From Streptomyces sp. SLBN-118 (lineage in GTDB: Bacteria; Actinomycetota; Actinomycetes; Streptomycetales; Streptomycetaceae): 64,000 bases of DNA. This document shows, in pieces, positions 53,276-62,621 of the stretch. Under the pieces are notes generated by a model, which saw only the letters and a list, made by a program, of their open reading frames with translations, was not told the DNA's origin and searched no databases. Every line of letters starts with the position of its first letter. The stretch's first letter is position 1. Both the position numbers and the translations under genes were made by a program. Where the stretch lies: assembly GCF_006715635.1 (NCBI RefSeq), contig NZ_VFNP01000001.1, positions 1,736,001 through 1,800,000 of the forward strand, written 5' to 3'.

Positions 53276-54140
53276 GGGCGGCCGTCATCGCCGCACCGGG
53301 CAAGACGGAACTCGCCACCGTGCACGACCCGGCCTCCGGCCCCCACGAGGTCGTCGTCCTGGTGGCCGTGGGCGGACAGTGCGGCACGGACCTGCACATC
53401 CTGCAGGGAGAGCACGCACCGACGCTACCGATCACCCCCGGCCATGAGTTCGCCGGCGAGGTCGTCGCGACCGGTCCGAGGTGGCCGTGGGCGCCCGGGT
53501 CGCGGTGGACCCGAACCTGTACTGCTCCGCGAGCGGCTACCGCCGCCTCGGCCGGGACAACCTGTGCGAGCGGCACCCGGCCATCGGGGTCACCCCACCC
53601 GGCGCCGCCGCCGAGTACGTGGCCGCCTCCGTCGCCAACTGCGTCGTCCTGCGCGACGGCGTACGTTCGACGTCGTCGACGTCAGCGCCGAACAGCTCAC
53701 CACCGCGGCGCAGTTGGGACGCTCCGCGTCTCCCGTGTCCGCCGACGAACTCGACCGGCCGCGCCACGGCAGGGACGTGGTCATCGACGCCACCGGCTAC
53801 GCCCGGGCCATCCAGTACGCCATGAGCCGAGTGGGCAGGGCGGCACCTAGCTGCAGTTCGGTGTCGCCTCCTCCACGGCCCGGACGACATCGAGCCGTAC
53901 AAGATCCACCACTACGAGATCACCATCACCGGCTTCATGGCCGTCCTGCACAGCTTCGAACGCCCGAAGACGCCCTTCGCCATCAGCGTCGTCGACCCGG
54001 GCGTCTTCATCAGCGGCTGCCTCCCGCCGGCAGCGTTCCTGGACACGATCGCCCGCTTCCGGGCAGGCATCCCGATCCAGATCCAGCCCGGCCTCGCCAC
54101 CACGCGAAAGCCCGACCCGAACGGAACTCCGTCACTATGA
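53272..54140 (+). pseudogene. Decayed zinc-dependent (threonine dehydrogenase-like) alcohol dehydrogenase
   Basis: The start (MRAAVIAAPGKTELATV, then GQCGTDLHILQGEH and GHEFAGEVVATGP) is a normal MDR dehydrogenase N-terminus. Recognisable pieces then continue in other frames. GARVAVDPNLYC...GRDNLCERHPAIGV is at about 53480-53665, DVVDVSAEQLTTAAQLGRSA to VVIDATGYARAIQYA at about 53670-53830, and MAVLHSFERP to LDTIARFRAG at about 53935-54065. At least three frame changes are needed. The structural-zinc Cys cluster is largely lost, and about 45 residues around the GxGxxG loop are missing. The gene still overlaps its neighbours (ATGA at both ends), so the order of a once-intact operon remains. 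Confidence 0.85.
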
Positions 54141-55180
54141 CCCCGCAGATCCGCCGCGTACTCGTCCGCTCTTTCGACGACATCACCCTCGAGCGCGTGC
54201 CAGTCCCCGTCCCCAGGGACGACGAACTCCTGGTGCGCACCACCGTCGTCGGCGTGTGCGGCTCCGACACCCATGCCGCCGCCGGCCACCACCCCTTCAT
54301 CGACCTGCCCTACAGCCCCGGCCACGAGGCGGTCGGTGTCGTGGCCGGGGTGGGCAAGGGGGCCGAGGACTTCGCCACCGGCGACCGGGTGATCGTGGAA
54401 CCGAACCTGTACTGCGGCCGGTGCGCCCAGTGCCGCTCCGGCTCCTACAACATCTGCCAGGAACTGAAGGTCTTCGGCTGCCAGACCCCTGGCGCCATGA
54501 CCGACCTGTTCACCATCCCCGCCGACCGCGTCCACCGCGTCCCCGACGGCATGACCGACCTCCAGGCTGCCCTCGTCGAGCCGCTGGCCACTCCGGTGCA
54601 CGCCGTCGCCAAGGCTGGCGACCTCACCGGCCGCACCGTTGCCGTCCTCGGCGCCGGCCCCATCGGCCTGCTCACCCTGATCGCCGCCCGGCACGCCGGC
54701 GCCGCCCGGATCGTCGTCACCGACCTGCTGGACGGCAAGCGGAACAGGGCGCTGCGCCTCGGCGCCGACGCGGCCCTGCCCGCCGATGCCCCCGGCCTGG
54801 TCGACCAGGCCCGGGCGGCGCTCGGTCGTGCGGCCGACGCCGTGTTCGACTGCGTGGCCCGCGAGCAGTCCATGGCTCAGGCCACCGACCTGGTGGCCAA
54901 GGGCGGCCACATCGTCATCGTGGGCGTGGGGGCCGCCGGGACCACCCCGATCCGCCTGGACCTGGTGCAGGACCGGGAGATCCGTATCGAGGGCACCCTG
55001 ATGTACACCGCCGATGACTACCGCGCCGCCATGGCTCTCATCGCGTCGGACGCCGTCGACGCCGCCGAGATCGTCACCGCGACCTACCCGCTGGAGGACG
55101 CCGCCAAAGCCTTCGCCGCCTCGGTCGACCCAGAGCAGGTCAAGGTGCTGGTCACCTTCGACGGTCCCCTTGATTCATGA
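54137..55180 (+). CDS. Zinc-dependent polyol/alcohol dehydrogenase (MDR family)
   Basis: The 347-residue protein is an intact MDR dehydrogenase, probably oxidising the imported polyol to a ketose. The catalytic zinc region reads VVGVCGSDTHAAAGH and SPGHEAVGVVAG. Structural zinc Cys are in PNLYCGRCAQCRSGSYNIC, and the NAD loop is VAVLGAGPIGLLTLIAA near 170. It overlaps the decayed dehydrogenase upstream, so one of two former enzymes survives. DeoR follows after 142 bases. Confidence 0.92.
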   Translation: MTPQIRRVLVRSFDDITLERVPVPVPRDDELLVRTTVVGVCGSDTHAAAGHHPFIDLPYSPGHEAVGVVAGVGKGAEDFATGDRVIVEPNLYCGRCAQCRSGSYNICQELKVFGCQTPGAMTDLFTIPADRVHRVPDGMTDLQAALVEPLATPVHAVAKAGDLTGRTVAVLGAGPIGLLTLIAARHAGAARIVVTDLLDGKRNRALRLGADAALPADAPGLVDQARAALGRAADAVFDCVAREQSMAQATDLVAKGGHIVIVGVGAAGTTPIRLDLVQDREIRIEGTLMYTADDYRAAMALIASDAVDAAEIVTATYPLEDAAKAFAASVDPEQVKVLVTFDGPLDS

Positions 55181-55322
55181 GCCGGCACGAAGGTCGGTGC
55201 GTACGTCCTCGGTACTCAGGAGGCCGAAGGCCAATGGCCAGACGGGCACCGGATCTCCACCGGCGCATGTGCGAGACTCGGTTCGACCCGCGATCAGGAC
55301 CCGAAGGGGAAGGAGTGGCACT

Positions 55323-56129
55323 GTGGCCGCCCGTACGCGACCGTCGCAGGCCGCCGTCGAGGAGCGACGGCAGGCAGTGCTGCGCTACGTCGCCGAACAG
55401 GGCGAGATCCGCATCGACGACCTCGCCCGGCACTTCGACGTCAGCCTGATGACGATGCACCGGGACCTGGACGACCTCGCCGGGCGCCACCTGCTCCGCA
55501 AGGAACGCGGACGTGCCGTCCCCTTTCCCACCCTCACCATGGAGACCGCCACCCGCTTCCGGGAAAACAGCGCACTCGCGGCCAAGCACGCGCTGTGCGC
55601 GGCCGTCGCCGACCGGATCAAGCCCGGCAGCACGGTACTCATGGACGACTCAACCACCCTGTTCCCCCTGGTCCCCGCGCTGGCCCGGCTGAACCAGCTG
55701 ACCGTCGTGACCAACTCCGTCGGCCTGGCACAGCGCCTCGGATCCGCGCCCGGGCTGAGCATCACCCTGCTGGGCGGCCGCTACCACGGCGACTTCAACT
55801 CCTGCACCGGTCCCGCCGTCACCCGCGCCCTGTCCCAGCTCCACGCCGACCTCGCCCTGATGTCCGCCACCGCCGTCCTGGAAGGCCGGCTCTTCCATCC
55901 GTTGAACGACTACGTCGAGGTGAAGCTGGCCATGCTCGCCGCCACCGAGCAGGCACTGCTCCTCGTGGACCACTCGAAGTTCGGCAAGACCTCCACGTAC
56001 ACGTACGGCACCGTGGCCGACTACCACGCGGTCATCACCGACACCGCCACCCCCGACCCGGAACTCGCGGCCATCCGCGGCCTCGGAGTCCCCGTCGAGA
56101 CGGTCGAACCCGAAGCGCCCTCCCCGTGA
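55323..56129 (+). CDS. DeoR-family transcriptional regulator
   Basis: The 268-residue regulator has an N-terminal helix-turn-helix (RQAVLRYVAEQGEIRIDDLA, then FDVSLMTMHRDLDDLAGRHL) and a C-terminal sugar-phosphate sensor domain (TVLMDDSTTLFPLVPAL, DHSKFGK). It probably represses the polyol operon until a phosphorylated sugar appears. The start is GTG 55323 with GGGGAAGGAG upstream. Its stop overlaps the HAD gene start. Confidence 0.92.
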   Translation: MAARTRPSQAAVEERRQAVLRYVAEQGEIRIDDLARHFDVSLMTMHRDLDDLAGRHLLRKERGRAVPFPTLTMETATRFRENSALAAKHALCAAVADRIKPGSTVLMDDSTTLFPLVPALARLNQLTVVTNSVGLAQRLGSAPGLSITLLGGRYHGDFNSCTGPAVTRALSQLHADLALMSATAVLEGRLFHPLNDYVEVKLAMLAATEQALLLVDHSKFGKTSTYTYGTVADYHAVITDTATPDPELAAIRGLGVPVETVEPEAPSP

Positions 56130-56863
56130 CCCACACCCTGTTCGAAACGCCCAGCACCTACCGCCTCACCGACGCCGAAATGGCCGTGCCCCCGCCACAG
56201 GTCGAGGCTGTGCTCTTCGACTTCAGCAACACGATCTTCCACATGATCGACCTGGAGACATGGCTGCGCCGGGTCGGCACCGCCTCCGGCCGCCTCACCC
56301 TGCTGGACGCCCCCGGCGCGGTGGCCGACATCTCCGACCAACTGCGCACCGCATTCCGGCGGCCCTACGTCGTCGCCCTCCAGGAGGGCCGGGACCTCTC
56401 CTTCGAACGGCACCGCCTGGCCATGCACGGTTGGTGGGAGCAGGTGGACTTCCTGCGCGGCGCGGAGGAAGCGGCCTACCGGGAACTCACCGCCCCCGAC
56501 GCCTGGACCCCCTACCCCGACACCGAACCGGTCCTGCGCGCCTTGCACGACCACGGACTGCGCATCGGTATCGTCAGCGACTTCGCCTGGGACCTGCGCA
56601 CCCACCTCGCCCACCACGGCCTGGACGACTTGATAGACAGCTGCGTCATCTCCTACGAGCAGGGCCGCGAAAAGCCCGACCCGCAGCTGTTCCTCAAAGC
56701 CTGCGCCGACCTCGGCACCGACCCACGCGCCGCGCTCATGGTCGGCGACAACGCGGTCCGCGATGGCGGCGCGACCGCCTGCGGCCTGCGGACGTACATC
56801 CTTCCGGCCGAGCACCGCACCGGCGACCGCGGCCTGGCAGACGTCCTCCGGCTCATGGCCTGA
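56126..56863 (+). CDS. HAD-superfamily phosphatase-like hydrolase
   Basis: The 245-residue protein shows HAD motif I as VLFDFSNTIFHM, where the second Asp of DxD is replaced by Ser-Asn. Motif II is GIVSDFAWD, motif III Lys is in GREKPDPQLF and motif IV is MVGDNAVRDGG. The altered motif I may change activity. It would dephosphorylate or dehalogenate a small molecule. The start is GTG 56126 (GTGA overlap with deoR). Its 3' end overlaps the convergent ABM gene by 11 bases. Confidence 0.87.
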   Translation: MTHTLFETPSTYRLTDAEMAVPPPQVEAVLFDFSNTIFHMIDLETWLRRVGTASGRLTLLDAPGAVADISDQLRTAFRRPYVVALQEGRDLSFERHRLAMHGWWEQVDFLRGAEEAAYRELTAPDAWTPYPDTEPVLRALHDHGLRIGIVSDFAWDLRTHLAHHGLDDLIDSCVISYEQGREKPDPQLFLKACADLGTDPRAALMVGDNAVRDGGATACGLRTYILPAEHRTGDRGLADVLRLMA

Positions 56864-57233
56864 CGGCCCCATCTGCTCGCTGGTCAGAGACGGGCACGCC
56901 ACAGTACGGCGTGTCGTGCTGCCACGCTGCCGCTGCTGGGATGAGCTCGGTCACCTCCGGGGCACAGGCGAGGAGAGGGCCGCGTTCGGCCAGGAACTCT
57001 CTGATGTACGGCTGCTGCTCGTGGACATCGAATGCGTCGCGGCAGTGGTACAGCTCGTAGAACACCCGCTCCGCGGGGACATCGGTGTGGTGGACGACGT
57101 AGGCGAGTGTCTTTGGCTCGTGTTCCTGGATGAGGCTGACGGTGTGGGAGACGAGCGCATCGAAGTCAGTCTCCGCGCCTTGCCGGAGGGTGAACCGGAC
57201 CAGCAGGGCGTAGGGCGTCGCGGCTGTGTTCAC
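56853..57233 (-). CDS. ABM-fold protein (putative quinol monooxygenase type)
   Basis: The 126-residue protein has an antibiotic-biosynthesis-monooxygenase ferredoxin-like fold: YALLVRFTLRQGAETDFDAL, then TLAYVVHHTDVPAERVFYELY and HEQQPYIREFLAERGPLLA. In sugar operons such small proteins may act as monooxygenases or mutarotase-like accessories; the role here is unknown. GTG 57233 overlaps the KDG kinase stop (GTGA), so it is the last gene of the operon. Confidence 0.82.
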   Translation of the reverse strand: MNTAATPYALLVRFTLRQGAETDFDALVSHTVSLIQEHEPKTLAYVVHHTDVPAERVFYELYHCRDAFDVHEQQPYIREFLAERGPLLACAPEVTELIPAAAAWQHDTPYCGVPVSDQRADGAVRP

Positions 57234-58183
57234 CGCTGTACCTCCATTTCGAGTTGGGCAAGACGGTTGAGCTCGGCACGCCGGGGCGATCCTTCCCAGT
57301 CGCCGCGGACGGCGCATGCGGCTGCTCCGCAGATCGCTGCGGTCTGGAGGCGCTGTGGCACGGGCGCTCCGGCCAGTCGTTCGGCGAGGTATCCGGCGAC
57401 GAAGGCGTCGCCCGCGCCGACTGGATCTACGACGGTGGTCGGCACCGCCGCCACTTCGTGGACCGTGCCATCGGCGATCGCGTACGCGCCGTGGGCGCCG
57501 CGTTTGATGACGACTTCAGTAGGCCCGAAGGCTCCCAAGTGTGCGGCCATGGCAGCATGGTCGCCTGTTGCACCCAGCAGAGCGGCTTCGTCCTCACCGG
57601 CGAAGAGCACGTCAGCGTCACGGGCGAGCGCGAGGAGGCAGGAGTGCGCCTCCTGCGGTGACCACAGAGCCGAGCGGTAGTTGACGTCGAAGGACACCGG
57701 AACGTCGTGCCGGCGCGCGATCCGGATCGCGCGCAGAACGGCCTCGTGAGCGGTGGGGGACAGCGCCGGTGTGATTCCCGTGACGTGCAGCAGTGCGGCG
57801 CCGGCGACGACATGCTCGGACACGTCCTCGGGCGCCAGGTACGATCCGGCGCTGCCGCGACGGTAGTAGCTGACGCGTCGATCGATGAGGGTCCTGCGCT
57901 CCTTGAGCATCAGGCCGGTGGGCGCCGTCGGGTCAGTGCAGACAGCCCCGGTATCGATGTTCTCTGCCCGCAGGGTCGCCAGCACGAGCCTGCCGAATTC
58001 GTCGTCGCCCACGCGGCCTATCCAGGCCGCCGGCACTCCCAGCCGTGATACCCCGATGGCGACGTTGGACTCGGCCCCGCCGGTCCCCAACTCAAGCGTG
58101 CGCTGGTGGCGCAGGGGCCCTTCACCGGTCGCCGTCAGGAGCGCCATCGTCTCACCCATCGTGACGAGTGGGCGGATACTCAT
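57230..58183 (-). CDS. kdgK: 2-keto-3-deoxygluconate kinase (PfkB family)
   Basis: The 317-residue sugar kinase begins PLVTMGETMALLTATGEGPL, typical of KdgK-like PfkB proteins. The substrate loop is GTGGAESNVAIGVSRLG and the catalytic Asp is in VDPVGAGDAFVAGYLAERL. DVNYRSALWSPQEA is another KdgK-type segment. With a KDPG-type aldolase encoded just upstream, phosphorylation of a 2-keto-3-deoxy sugar acid is the likely step; the exact stereochemistry is not known. Confidence 0.88.
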   Translation of the reverse strand: MSIRPLVTMGETMALLTATGEGPLRHQRTLELGTGGAESNVAIGVSRLGVPAAWIGRVGDDEFGRLVLATLRAENIDTGAVCTDPTAPTGLMLKERRTLIDRRVSYYRRGSAGSYLAPEDVSEHVVAGAALLHVTGITPALSPTAHEAVLRAIRIARRHDVPVSFDVNYRSALWSPQEAHSCLLALARDADVLFAGEDEAALLGATGDHAAMAAHLGAFGPTEVVIKRGAHGAYAIADGTVHEVAAVPTTVVDPVGAGDAFVAGYLAERLAGAPVPQRLQTAAICGAAACAVRGDWEGSPRRAELNRLAQLEMEVQR

Positions 58184-58387
58184 GTCTGTCTACTTTCGTC
58201 CGGATTCGTTGAGTGGCTCTGAGGGCCTCCGCCGCCCGCTTGGCTTCACCACCGCAGACCCTTTTGAACCACAGGTGGCGGCGTGACACCGCATCCATCC
58301 AGGTGTCCCTGGTCCGTGCCGGCCTCCCTCTGGGCAAGCCCATGCGACCCGGCCGGCATTCGCTCGTGGCATGAACTCCTCGTTGGG

Positions 58388-59002
58388 CTATGCCTTTGCG
58401 CATGACCGGACGATTTCGCGAGCCCTCGCGGTGATCTCCTCAGGAGGCAGGTCTCCGATTCCCACCAGCGGGACACCGAGCCCGACGGCGAGCGCGCCGG
58501 CACGCAGGAACTCCACGGCCGTGCCGACGGTGATTCCGCCTGTCGCCATGATGCGCAGGTGCGGCAGTGGTCCCAGGACCTGTCGCAGGTACCCGGCGCC
58601 GACGGCGCCTGCTGGGAATACCTTGACTGCTGACGCGCCGGCTTCCATGGCCGCGAGCATTTCGAAGGGAGTGAGGCTTCCCATGATGACGGGGACATCT
58701 TTGGAGGCGCATCGATCGACGACCCCCTCGATGAGCGTCGGCGTGACGACAAAGGAGGCGCCTGCCGCGCAGGCGTCCGCCGCCTGGCCGGGTGTGGTGA
58801 CGCTGCCGACGCCCACGGTGAGGCCTTCGGCCTGCAGTGCAGCCACCGAGTCCAGTGCGCCGTGCGAGGTCATCGTCACCTCGACGCAGGCAATGCCGCC
58901 GGCGGCAAGAGCGCGGGCCGTGGCCGCGAATCCGCTCGCGTCCGCGGCGCGCAGTACCGCGACAATGCGGTTGCCGGCAAGGCCGTCCAGCGTATCGGTC
59001 AC
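58388..59002 (-). CDS. eda: KDPG/KHG-type aldolase (Eda family)
   Basis: The 204-residue class I aldolase would split a 2-keto-3-deoxy-6-phospho sugar acid into pyruvate and a triose phosphate. The Glu of VEVTM (E41) and the Schiff-base Lys in AVKVFPAG (K127) are present. GSVTTPGQA and GSLTPFEML replace the usual GAGTV and PGxxTPTE segments, small differences that may reflect substrate. The ATG overlaps the GMC stop (ATGA). A 204-base gap without a gene separates it from kdgK. Confidence 0.9.
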   Translation of the reverse strand: MTDTLDGLAGNRIVAVLRAADASGFAATARALAAGGIACVEVTMTSHGALDSVAALQAEGLTVGVGSVTTPGQAADACAAGASFVVTPTLIEGVVDRCASKDVPVIMGSLTPFEMLAAMEAGASAVKVFPAGAVGAGYLRQVLGPLPHLRIMATGGITVGTAVEFLRAGALAVGLGVPLVGIGDLPPEEITARAREIVRSCAKA

Positions 59003-60567
59003 GGGAGCACCTCTCCTTCACGCGCCACACGAATGGCCTGCGCGGCGACGGTCAGTGCCGGGTTCATCGCCGCGGAGGACGGGAAGAACGACGCGTCGAC
59101 CACGAACAGGTTGCGCACGTCGTGGGTTCTGCAATACGGATCAAGTACCGATCGGGCCGGGTCTTCTCCGGCGCGCAAGGTGCCGCACTGGTGGGAGTCG
59201 GTCTCGACGCCGAGTGTCTCGGTGGCCACCAGTTGGTATCCGGCACGCCTCATCATCTGGCGGGCGCGGGTGATGAGTTCGCGGTGCGCACGGGTGTTGG
59301 TCGGCTGCCAGTGCACCTGCGGGCGGCCCGTTGGGCCCAGGACGATGCGGTTGCGATCGTCGGGAAGGTCTTCGGACATGACCCACCACTCCACGCTGCG
59401 GGAAGAGACGGCGTCCAGAAGGGGGCGGGGGACTCGGGGCCGGGCAGCTTTGAGCATGCTCGCCTGGAGCTTGCCAAGGAGCTGCAAATTGCCCAGGGGG
59501 TAGCTCGTGGTCGGGCCAGGCCGGTAGTAGTCGTTGACTCCCAGCGTCTTTTGGAACCAGGTGGGGTTGGAGCGGTGGAGATCGACGGCGAGCAGGGCGG
59601 TGTTGTTGTGCTGCATATAGCCGCGGCCGACCAGGCCGGAGGAGTTGGCGAGCCCCTGCGGGTGCGCAGACGACTCGGAGCTGAGCAGAAGTGCCGCGGA
59701 GGCAACGGCGCCGCAGCTGACAACGAACGTTCCGGCACGCAGTTCGAGGGTGGCACCGTTGCGCTCGGCCTGGGCCCTGACGACCCGTCCGCCGGCGTGG
59801 TCGGTATCCAGGCGTACGACGCGGGTGCCGGTGAGCAGCCGCACATTGTCCTGCGCCAGCGCGGGGCGCACTGCGCACATCTCGGCGTCGCTCTTGGCGC
59901 CGACCATGCAGGGGAACCCGTCGCATGTCCGGCAACGGATGCAGGTGCCTCCGGGGCGCCGGTCGACGCCCATGGCCAGGGCGTAGGGGTGCAGGTTCTG
60001 CTGGAGCAGTCGTTCGCGAAGGTGAGCGACATACGGCTCGTGTGGGAGGGCTGGGAAGGGGTAGGGCTGTGAGCGCTGCGGCTCGGTGGGATCCTCTCCG
60101 GGTGAGCCGTGCACCTGGTACCACTGTTCGGCGACCGTGTAGTGCGGTTCGAGGTCGGCGTAGGAGAAGGGCCAGGCGGGAGAGCTTCCCTCCCAGTGTT
60201 CGACGGCGGTGAAGTCCTCTTCACGGAAGCGGGGCAGGCACGCACCGAACATTTTGGTGCTGCCGCCAACGTAGTGGTAGACGCCTGGTTGGAAGGGACG
60301 GCCTGCCGAGTCGGTCCAGGGAGCCGCGTTCTTGTACCGCCCGCGCTCGAAGACGTCGGCCGGCGACCAGTTCTCCCGCTCCCGGGGAAGGAAGTCGCCT
60401 TGTTCGACGAGGAGTACGCGGGCCTGGGAACCTGCCAGAGCGCGGGCGATGGTGGCACCACCCATACCGGTGCCGATGACGAGGATGTCGCAGTGCACGA
60501 CTTGGCCGATGTCCGCGGCCGACGACTGCACCTGAGCGGATGACGACCACAGATCGGTGGGGTTCAT
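58999..60567 (-). CDS. GMC-family FAD oxidoreductase with cysteine cluster
   Basis: The 522-residue flavoprotein has the N-terminal FAD loop LVIGTGMGGATIARALAG (30-47) and a C-terminal GMC domain with the active-site His in SHQCGTLRAG and Asn in SAAMNPALTVAAQAI. A cluster of five Cys (209, 212, 215, 220, 231; CIRCRTCDGFPC) sits in the middle, as in some gluconate- and glycoside-dehydrogenase-type GMC enzymes. No signal peptide is seen, so it acts inside the cell. It probably oxidises the sugar brought in by the linked transporter; the position oxidised is unknown. It overlaps both neighbours by four bases. Confidence 0.9.
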   Translation of the reverse strand: MNPTDLWSSSAQVQSSAADIGQVVHCDILVIGTGMGGATIARALAGSQARVLLVEQGDFLPRERENWSPADVFERGRYKNAAPWTDSAGRPFQPGVYHYVGGSTKMFGACLPRFREEDFTAVEHWEGSSPAWPFSYADLEPHYTVAEQWYQVHGSPGEDPTEPQRSQPYPFPALPHEPYVAHLRERLLQQNLHPYALAMGVDRRPGGTCIRCRTCDGFPCMVGAKSDAEMCAVRPALAQDNVRLLTGTRVVRLDTDHAGGRVVRAQAERNGATLELRAGTFVVSCGAVASAALLLSSESSAHPQGLANSSGLVGRGYMQHNNTALLAVDLHRSNPTWFQKTLGVNDYYRPGPTTSYPLGNLQLLGKLQASMLKAARPRVPRPLLDAVSSRSVEWWVMSEDLPDDRNRIVLGPTGRPQVHWQPTNTRAHRELITRARQMMRRAGYQLVATETLGVETDSHQCGTLRAGEDPARSVLDPYCRTHDVRNLFVVDASFFPSSAAMNPALTVAAQAIRVAREGEVLP

Positions 60568-61460
60568 TTCACCGACCCTGCGGTGAGTCCGCGGATGAAG
60601 TACTTGCCGAGCGCGAGGTAGATCAGTGCCGTGGGAATGGCCGCGATGACCGCGCCGGCCATGACAACGTTCCAGTTGACCGACTGGGTGCCGGAGAGGT
60701 TGTTGAGCGCGACGGTGACGGGCTGGTTACTGGAATCCGGGACGACGACGATGCCGAAGAGGAAGTCGTTCCAGATGTTGGTGAATTGGAAGATACCTGC
60801 GACGACGAAGCCCGGCGCCGACAGCGGCAGCATGACCCTCCAGAAGGTCTGTAGCACTCCTGCCCCGTCGATCGCCGCGGCTTCGACGATGGCTTGGGGC
60901 ACCGCTGCGTAGTAGTTGCGGAAGATGAGTGTGGCGATGGGGATGCCGTAGATGACGTGAACGAGCACCAGCCCTCCGATGGTGCCGTACAGGCCGATCC
61001 ACTGCAGGAAGGTGACCATGGGGATGAGGATCGCCTGGTAAGGGATGAACATGCCGAGCAGCATGAGAGTGAAGACCAGATTTGCCCGGCGGAACCGCAC
61101 CTTCGACAGGACGAAGCCGTTGAGCGCACCGACCAGCGAAGAGAGGACTGTCGCGGGTACCACCATGAGCAGACTGTTGAGGAAGTTGCCGGACAGCCGT
61201 GACCACGCCTCCCGATAGCCGTCCAGGCTCAGTGGAGACGGCAGCTGCCACATCCTCGACACATCTGCCTGCGCGGGTGACTTCAGGCCGGCCGCCACCA
61301 TGAGGTAGACCGGCACGAGGAACATCAGGCTGAGGACGATGAGGGCGGCGAGGACGGCCCATTGCCCTGGGGTCTGCGGCACGCGCCAGAATCGGCGCCC
61401 GGTGCGCTGAGCACGTGTCTCGGCTGCCGCCGAGACCGGAAGTTCGGTGACGGCGGCCAT
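60564..61460 (-). CDS. Sugar ABC transporter permease (MalG type)
   Basis: The 298-residue membrane protein has six helices (first: WAVLAALIVLSLMFLVPVYL). The EAA loop is AIVEAAAIDGAGVLQTFWRV near 205, and the tail FIRGLTAGSVK is family-typical. ATG 61460 begins MAAVTELPV, one base after the previous gene's stop. It is similar to glucose/mannose-type GtsC subunits. Confidence 0.92.
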   Translation of the reverse strand: MAAVTELPVSAAAETRAQRTGRRFWRVPQTPGQWAVLAALIVLSLMFLVPVYLMVAAGLKSPAQADVSRMWQLPSPLSLDGYREAWSRLSGNFLNSLLMVVPATVLSSLVGALNGFVLSKVRFRRANLVFTLMLLGMFIPYQAILIPMVTFLQWIGLYGTIGGLVLVHVIYGIPIATLIFRNYYAAVPQAIVEAAAIDGAGVLQTFWRVMLPLSAPGFVVAGIFQFTNIWNDFLFGIVVVPDSSNQPVTVALNNLSGTQSVNWNVVMAGAVIAAIPTALIYLALGKYFIRGLTAGSVK

Positions 61461-61461
61461 G

Positions 61462-62526
61462 TCAGTGGTCCTCTCGGGTGTAGGTACGGGCGAGGTAGGG
61501 CACGACGACTGCGCAGACCAGTAGCAGCATGACGATGCTGGCTGCGCCACCGAGGTTGTAGCGCAGCGCGCGGAACATCTGTTCGTACACGAAGATGCCG
61601 GGGACATCCGTACTGAAACCGACTCCGCTGCCTGCCATCGCGTACACCAAGTCGAAGATCTTCAGACTGACGTGTCCCAGGATGACCACCGTGGTCACAG
61701 TGACCGGCCGCAGCATCGGAAGGATGACCTTGCGGTAGGTCTGCAACGGCCCGGCCCCGTCCATCATGGCCGCCTCCCGCACCTCGTCGGGAATCGCGGC
61801 CAGACCGGCCAGGTACATCGCCATCGCGAACCCGCCGAGCTGCCATGCCGCGGCGATCACGACGGGAATGAGCGCCAGCGGGATACCCATCTTGGCGTGC
61901 AGATAGGTGCCGCCGGGGATCAACGCCTCCATTACGCCATTGAGTTGGCCCACCACGTCCGGGTCGGTGATCCAGTCGGGCTGGAGAGGCTTGCCGGTGA
62001 GGGACTGATACGCGCTCGATACGCCGGTCGCCCGGAGCAACAGGTTGACGCCGGTCTGCGGCGTGAAGATCCATCGCCATACGACGCCGGTCACGATGAA
62101 TGACAGTGCGTAGGGGAAGAGGAAGACACTGCGGAAGAAGGCCCGGCCGACGACCACGTGGTGCACGAGGAGCGCCAGCGCCATACCCACAGCGACGGAC
62201 ACGAAGAGAAAGAGCAAGGTGAAGACGACGGTGTTGCGAAGGTCGGCCTGGAATCGGGGGGTGGCGAAAAGGTCCGAGTAATTGCCCAGAACACCGTCGC
62301 GGACGGTGGTGTCGTGGTTGAAGGGATTCCATCGCTCGGTGGTGGAGATGAACACAGTGAAGGCGATGAAGCCGTAGACGAAGATGCCGACACCGATGAA
62401 ACTCGGTGCTACGAGCGCCGGGCCGAGCCAGTTGCGGCGCAGCCTGGCCCATCGCCCGGGGGCGTTTCGGCGGTGGCCTGTTCTTGTGACACGCCGTCGT
62501 GCCGACGGCGGACTCTTCTGGGGCAT
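61462..62526 (-). CDS. Sugar ABC transporter permease (MalF type)
   Basis: The 354-residue membrane protein has a basic N-terminus (QKSPPSARRRVTRTGHRR) and six or more helices. The coupling loop is EVREAAMMDGAGPLQTYRKV. A large external loop between helices is typical of glucose-type permeases. I list ATG 62526; an in-frame ATG at 62625 overlaps the binding-protein stop (ATGA) and may be the real, coupled start, adding 33 residues. Confidence 0.9.
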   Translation of the reverse strand: MPQKSPPSARRRVTRTGHRRNAPGRWARLRRNWLGPALVAPSFIGVGIFVYGFIAFTVFISTTERWNPFNHDTTVRDGVLGNYSDLFATPRFQADLRNTVVFTLLFLFVSVAVGMALALLVHHVVVGRAFFRSVFLFPYALSFIVTGVVWRWIFTPQTGVNLLLRATGVSSAYQSLTGKPLQPDWITDPDVVGQLNGVMEALIPGGTYLHAKMGIPLALIPVVIAAAWQLGGFAMAMYLAGLAAIPDEVREAAMMDGAGPLQTYRKVILPMLRPVTVTTVVILGHVSLKIFDLVYAMAGSGVGFSTDVPGIFVYEQMFRALRYNLGGAASIVMLLLVCAVVVPYLARTYTREDH

Positions 62527-62621
62527 CGTGGGCTCTTTGGTCGGGTGCTGGTTGGCGGTCGGATGGCCCTCGGTTGGTCGGGCCGAGGGCATGTCCGGTG
62601 AAAGACTTGCGACGCTGAGCG

